NCBI GenBank assembly: GCA_002103075.1
Contig: DABG01000009.1
Location: forward strand, 1-64,000
DNA: 64,000 nt
Direction of reading: 5' to 3'
Source: Candidatus Gastranaerophilales bacterium HUM_9
GTDB lineage: Bacteria; Cyanobacteriota; Vampirovibrionia; Gastranaerophilales; Gastranaerophilaceae
Numbering within the stretch: position 1 is the first letter of the stretch; every line of letters begins with the position of its first letter. The translations under genes were made by a program, and so were the position numbers. Below, one piece after another: positions 61,247 to 64,000 of this stretch. The notes beneath the pieces are model-generated. The model did not search any database, was not told the origin of the DNA, and saw only the letters and a program-made list of their open reading frames with translations.

Positions 61247-61804
61247 ATGAGCAGTACAGATAAAAAAATAATTGTAATATCAGGTTCATCAGGAGTTGGC
61301 AAAGGGACAATAATAAAATCTTTGCTTTCAGATTGTGACGACATAAAACTTTCTGTTTCTTGTACAACCAGAAAACCAAGAGCTGGCGAAGTAGATGGAG
61401 TAAACTACCATTTCTTAACAAGAGAAAATTTTGAAAACTCTATCAAAAACGATGACTTCATAGAATGGGCAGAGTTTTCTGGGAACCTTTATGGAACAAG
61501 CAAATCTTTTGTAATTGATTCTCTAAAAAAAGGTGACCACGTCCTTTTAGAAATTGATACCCAAGGTGCTTTACAAATAAAAGAAAAACTTCCTGAAGTT
61601 ATTCTTATCTTTATTGCACCACCATCTTATGAAGAACTCGTTTCTAGACTAAGAGGTCGTAAAACAGAAACAGAAGAAGCTATCCAAAAACGTCTTGCAT
61701 TCTTTGATTTAGAAAAAGAAAACTCAAAACACTTTGACCACATAGTGATAAACGATTCTATAGAACGTGCAGTCGAAGAAATTAAACAAATAATAGGACA
61801 ATAA
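61247..61804 (+). CDS. gmk: Guanylate kinase
   Basis: Phosphorylates GMP to GDP. Walker A SGSSGVGKGT (13-21), the GMP-binding SCTTRKPRAGEVDGVNYHF, EWAEFSGNLYGTSK and the EIDTQGALQIKE acid, plus RLRGRKTETEEAIQKRL, are all present. At 185 residues it is slightly shorter than E. coli. It starts the gmk-coaBC-nif3 operon with 7 bases to coaBC. Confidence 0.96.
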   Translation: MSSTDKKIIVISGSSGVGKGTIIKSLLSDCDDIKLSVSCTTRKPRAGEVDGVNYHFLTRENFENSIKNDDFIEWAEFSGNLYGTSKSFVIDSLKKGDHVLLEIDTQGALQIKEKLPEVILIFIAPPSYEELVSRLRGRKTETEEAIQKRLAFFDLEKENSKHFDHIVINDSIERAVEEIKQIIGQ

Positions 61805-61811
61805 AAGGCTT

Positions 61812-63002
61812 ATGAACGAGCTATCACAAAACAAAAAAACAGTACTTATAGGGATAACAGGTGGAATTGCAGCCTACAAGATTTGCGAACTTATTAGACT
61901 TTACAAGAAAAATGACTATAACGTAAAAGTCATTGCAACAGAAAACGCATTTAATTTTGTAACTGAATTAACACTTGCCACACTATCTCAAAACCAAGTA
62001 TATTCTGATAATTTTGATATAAAAGAATACAAACCTGAACACATATCACTTTGTGACGAGGGTGATATTCTTGTGCTTGCACCTGCAACTGCAAACACAA
62101 TATCTAAAATAGCTAACGGCATTTGTGATAATCTTTTAACTTCTATCATTTGTGCTTTTAACAAGCCTGTTTTAATAGCTCCAGCGATGAACACAAATAT
62201 GTGGAATAATCCTTTTGTACAAGAAAACATAAAAAAACTTTCATCAAATGGATACGAATTTGTAGACCCTGAATCAGGGTATCTTGCTTGCGGAACAAAT
62301 GGAGCAGGTAGACTCGCTGATATCAATAAAATTTATTCAAAATCAATAGAATTATTAGAGGAAAAGAAAACTCTAAACGGTCAAACTATTGTTATAACAG
62401 CAGGTGGTACTATAGAAAAACTTGACCCAGTAAGATATATTTCTAATTTTTCATCAGGGAAAATGGGAATAGCACTAGCTGATATTGCACACAAAAAAGG
62501 TGCAAAGGTAGAACTTATATCAACCTTTTCAGTGGACAAACCTTATAAAAACACAGTTGTTCAATCAGCAGTTGAAATGCAAAAAGCCGTAGAAAGAAGC
62601 CTTGAAACAGCGACAACAGTAATTATGGCAGCAGCAGTAGCTGATTACAAAGCACAAGATTATTCAGAACAAAAAATAAAAAAAACTAGTGAAGATACAA
62701 TTTCAATAACACTTACAAAAAATCCTGATATCTTAAAAGAAATTTCGTCTAAGAAAAAAGATGGACAAACAATAATAGGATTTTGTGCAGAAAGCCAGAA
62801 CCTAATAGAGTTTGCAAAGAACAAAATTGATAAAAAAGGTTGTGATTATTTAGTTGCCAATGACATCTCAAGAAAAGATATCGGATTTGGCTCTGATGAA
62901 AATGAAATCTACATACTAGATAAATCACATAACATTAAACATTTTGAAAAAGCTACAAAACAACAAGTAGCTAAAAACATCTTGGAGTACATTCTTGAAT
63001 AA
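61812..63002 (+). CDS. coaBC: Bifunctional phosphopantothenoylcysteine decarboxylase/synthetase
   Basis: Joins cysteine to phosphopantothenate (CoaB) and decarboxylates the product (CoaC) in coenzyme A synthesis. The N-domain has GITGGIAAYKICELIR with flavin site, HISLCDEGDILVLAPATANT and PAMNTNMW. The C-domain has ITAGGTIEKLDPVRYISN and SSGKMGIALADIAHKKGA, with VADY and GFCAES. At 396 residues it is full length. It works downstream of panB/panC encoded nearby. Its stop overlaps the Nif3 start. Confidence 0.96.
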   Translation: MNELSQNKKTVLIGITGGIAAYKICELIRLYKKNDYNVKVIATENAFNFVTELTLATLSQNQVYSDNFDIKEYKPEHISLCDEGDILVLAPATANTISKIANGICDNLLTSIICAFNKPVLIAPAMNTNMWNNPFVQENIKKLSSNGYEFVDPESGYLACGTNGAGRLADINKIYSKSIELLEEKKTLNGQTIVITAGGTIEKLDPVRYISNFSSGKMGIALADIAHKKGAKVELISTFSVDKPYKNTVVQSAVEMQKAVERSLETATTVIMAAAVADYKAQDYSEQKIKKTSEDTISITLTKNPDILKEISSKKKDGQTIIGFCAESQNLIEFAKNKIDKKGCDYLVANDISRKDIGFGSDENEIYILDKSHNIKHFEKATKQQVAKNILEYILE

Positions 63003-63666
63003 ATTTGATTTAGTAAAAAAAATAGAAGAAGTTGCACCACTAGAAACTCAAGACGACTGGGATAATTCAGGGTGGCTTGTTTGTACTAAAAACAAAGATG
63101 TATCAAAGATTATGCTTGCATTAACAATCACAAAGGATATCTACAATCAAGCGAAATCACAAAACTGCGATATGATTATATCTCATCACCCTTTGTTTTT
63201 AATACCAATAGAATTTGCTGATATTGATATGTACTCTGCTCATACAAATATGGATAAAGCAATTGGCGGAACAACAGACACACTAATAGAAAAACTAGGC
63301 TACAAAGTTTCTAGAATAGAAAATGAATACGTTAGAATAGTCGAATTAGAACGTCCTATAACAATTGAAAACTTAGCAGACAATCTACGACAAGTTTCAC
63401 CAAATCTTCGTTATGTAAATAATACTCACGTAAAAACCGTTAAAACAATCGGATTTTGTGCCGGTTCAGGTAGCGAATTTGTTGACAGCGTAGATACAGA
63501 TGTATTTGTCACTGGCGATTTAAAATTTCACCCAGCATTAGAATACACAAAACCCGTGTTTGACTTAGGACATTTTGAAAGCGAAATACTTATACTTAAA
63601 AAGTTTGCACAAATCCTTGATACAAAAATAGTTTATGCAAACGAATCATCACCTTTTATTTATTAA
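62995..63666 (+). CDS. Nif3-like dinuclear metal-centre protein
   Basis: A 223-residue member of the Nif3/NGG1p-interacting family, probably a metal-dependent hydrolase (GTP cyclohydrolase I type 2-like), function unproven. Metal ligands: H64-H65 (SHHPLF), H83 and D87 (HTNMD), and the late TGDLKFH and LGHFESE. The inserted PII-like domain of longer members is missing. The start is a TTG at 62995 overlapping coaBC; no ATG lies near the family start. Confidence 0.87.
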   Translation: MNKFDLVKKIEEVAPLETQDDWDNSGWLVCTKNKDVSKIMLALTITKDIYNQAKSQNCDMIISHHPLFLIPIEFADIDMYSAHTNMDKAIGGTTDTLIEKLGYKVSRIENEYVRIVELERPITIENLADNLRQVSPNLRYVNNTHVKTVKTIGFCAGSGSEFVDSVDTDVFVTGDLKFHPALEYTKPVFDLGHFESEILILKKFAQILDTKIVYANESSPFIY

Positions 63667-63681
63667 ACATTTTAATTAAGG

Positions 63682-64000
63682 TTATGAGTTACCCCAATCA
63701 AATACTGACTTGATTGCATTTGTTTTCAAGGTCTTAACAGAATCAATTTCAGTGTTTACAGAACTCAACTCTGTAGACAAGTTCGTAATTTCTGTATCCC
63801 AGTATGTTTCTTGTTCAGAAATTTTACTTTGTTCAGAATTATACCAAGCTGTGATTTCTTCTCTTGCAGAAGAATCTAATTTTTCTGATACATAACTCAT
63901 TTGAATAAAGAAATCTAATGTTGTATTCTTGTGATAACGACCTTTTGCCATATTATCAACCATACAAAGTTGGAACATACCAGATTGCAAACCTGATTGC
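63682..64000 (-). CDS. Coiled-coil protein, 5' part beyond the window, paralogue of 24578
   Basis: The reading frame is open to the right edge, so the true start is probably outside; the TTG at 63990 is not convincing. The visible ~105 residues read ...SGMFQLCMVDNMAKGRYH..., then a helical coiled coil rich in Ser, Glu and Thr, ending DSVKTLKTNAIKSVFDW. The last ~50 residues align with the end of the protein at 24578 (ITNLSTEL versus ITTLSVEL). No function is known. Confidence 0.55.
   Translation of the reverse strand, partial: QSGLQSGMFQLCMVDNMAKGRYHKNTTLDFFIQMSYVSEKLDSSAREEITAWYNSEQSKISEQETYWDTEITNLSTELSSVNTEIDSVKTLKTNAIKSVFDWGNS

Overview
The window looks like an AT-rich chromosome segment (GC not computed, roughly 30 percent by eye) from a non-photosynthetic, anaerobic, diderm bacterium. 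My best inference is a gut-type relative of the Cyanobacteria (Vampirovibrionophyceae/Melainabacteria, order Gastranaerophilales). Supporting points are a homologue of the cyanobacterial iron-sulfur protein LdpA with no photosynthesis gene, pyruvate:ferredoxin oxidoreductase and a stand-alone glycyl-radical protein (anaerobic metabolism), an LptD/OstA-type outer-membrane protein (a lipopolysaccharide-type outer membrane), and many proteins that match nothing I recognise. The taxonomy is inference, because no rRNA is present.

Layout. 1-404 is gene-free, with hairpins and a G-quadruplex motif. 405-4557 (minus) encodes an LdpA-like protein, a sugar-type solute-binding protein and a large single-span membrane protein. 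4758-13726 holds an EF-hand miniprotein, dxs, hisS, an N-acetylmuramoyl-L-alanine amidase, a small secreted protein and nifJ (PFOR). 13956-17066 holds the trkA-trkH potassium system and a DUF6506-like gene. 17219-21621 is an accessory-looking block lying against the 3' end of a tRNA-Arg gene: a Fic AMP-transferase, a PD-(D/E)XK nuclease-like protein, and a protein joining sigma-factor-like/HTH segments to eight exact 36-residue mTERF-like repeats. 21897-24476 holds a secreted protein, lspA, an rluD-type synthase and a small membrane protein. 24578-31226 holds a coiled-coil protein and a three-gene operon: two distantly paralogous membrane proteins (362 and 1005 aa) and a GH13 glycosidase. 31338-32064 holds higBA and tRNA-Lys. 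32396-34080 holds a HAD hydrolase, a Crp/Fnr regulator and a GrcA-like glycyl-radical protein that share TTGT-N4-ACAA operators.

34151-38515 (minus) is an operon for a second GH13 enzyme, an XRE/zinc-ribbon regulator and a TPR glycosyltransferase. 38749-42777 holds a small unknown gene, cysK-cysE, an MFS transporter and a small protein whose N-terminal tag matches that of the mTERF-like protein. 42774-46805 (minus) encodes a class II aldolase, the LptD-like protein, an M23 peptidase and a 34-residue membrane peptide translationally coupled to the peptidase. 46905-51056 encodes a STAND-like ATPase with TPR repeats, rsmG, an MscS channel and rlmH. 51212-54401 holds a glycine-rich protein, yajQ, an OppD-type ATPase and an OmpR-type regulator. 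54398-61121 is an eight-gene minus-strand operon (pxpA, yvcK, panB, panC, an oxidoreductase, a CDP-alcohol phosphotransferase, trmL, nnrD). 61247-63666 is gmk, coaBC and a Nif3-like gene. A partial coiled-coil gene runs off the right edge.

Together the genes cover isoprenoid, coenzyme A and cysteine synthesis, envelope building, K+ and osmotic balance, fermentation control and translation quality. Two features recur. Many promoters have a -10 box only 6-9 bases before the start codon, which implies leaderless mRNAs. Several genes of unknown function share a TATATAA-N2-GTAA box. The most novel object is the sigma-like/mTERF-repeat protein at 19666-21621.
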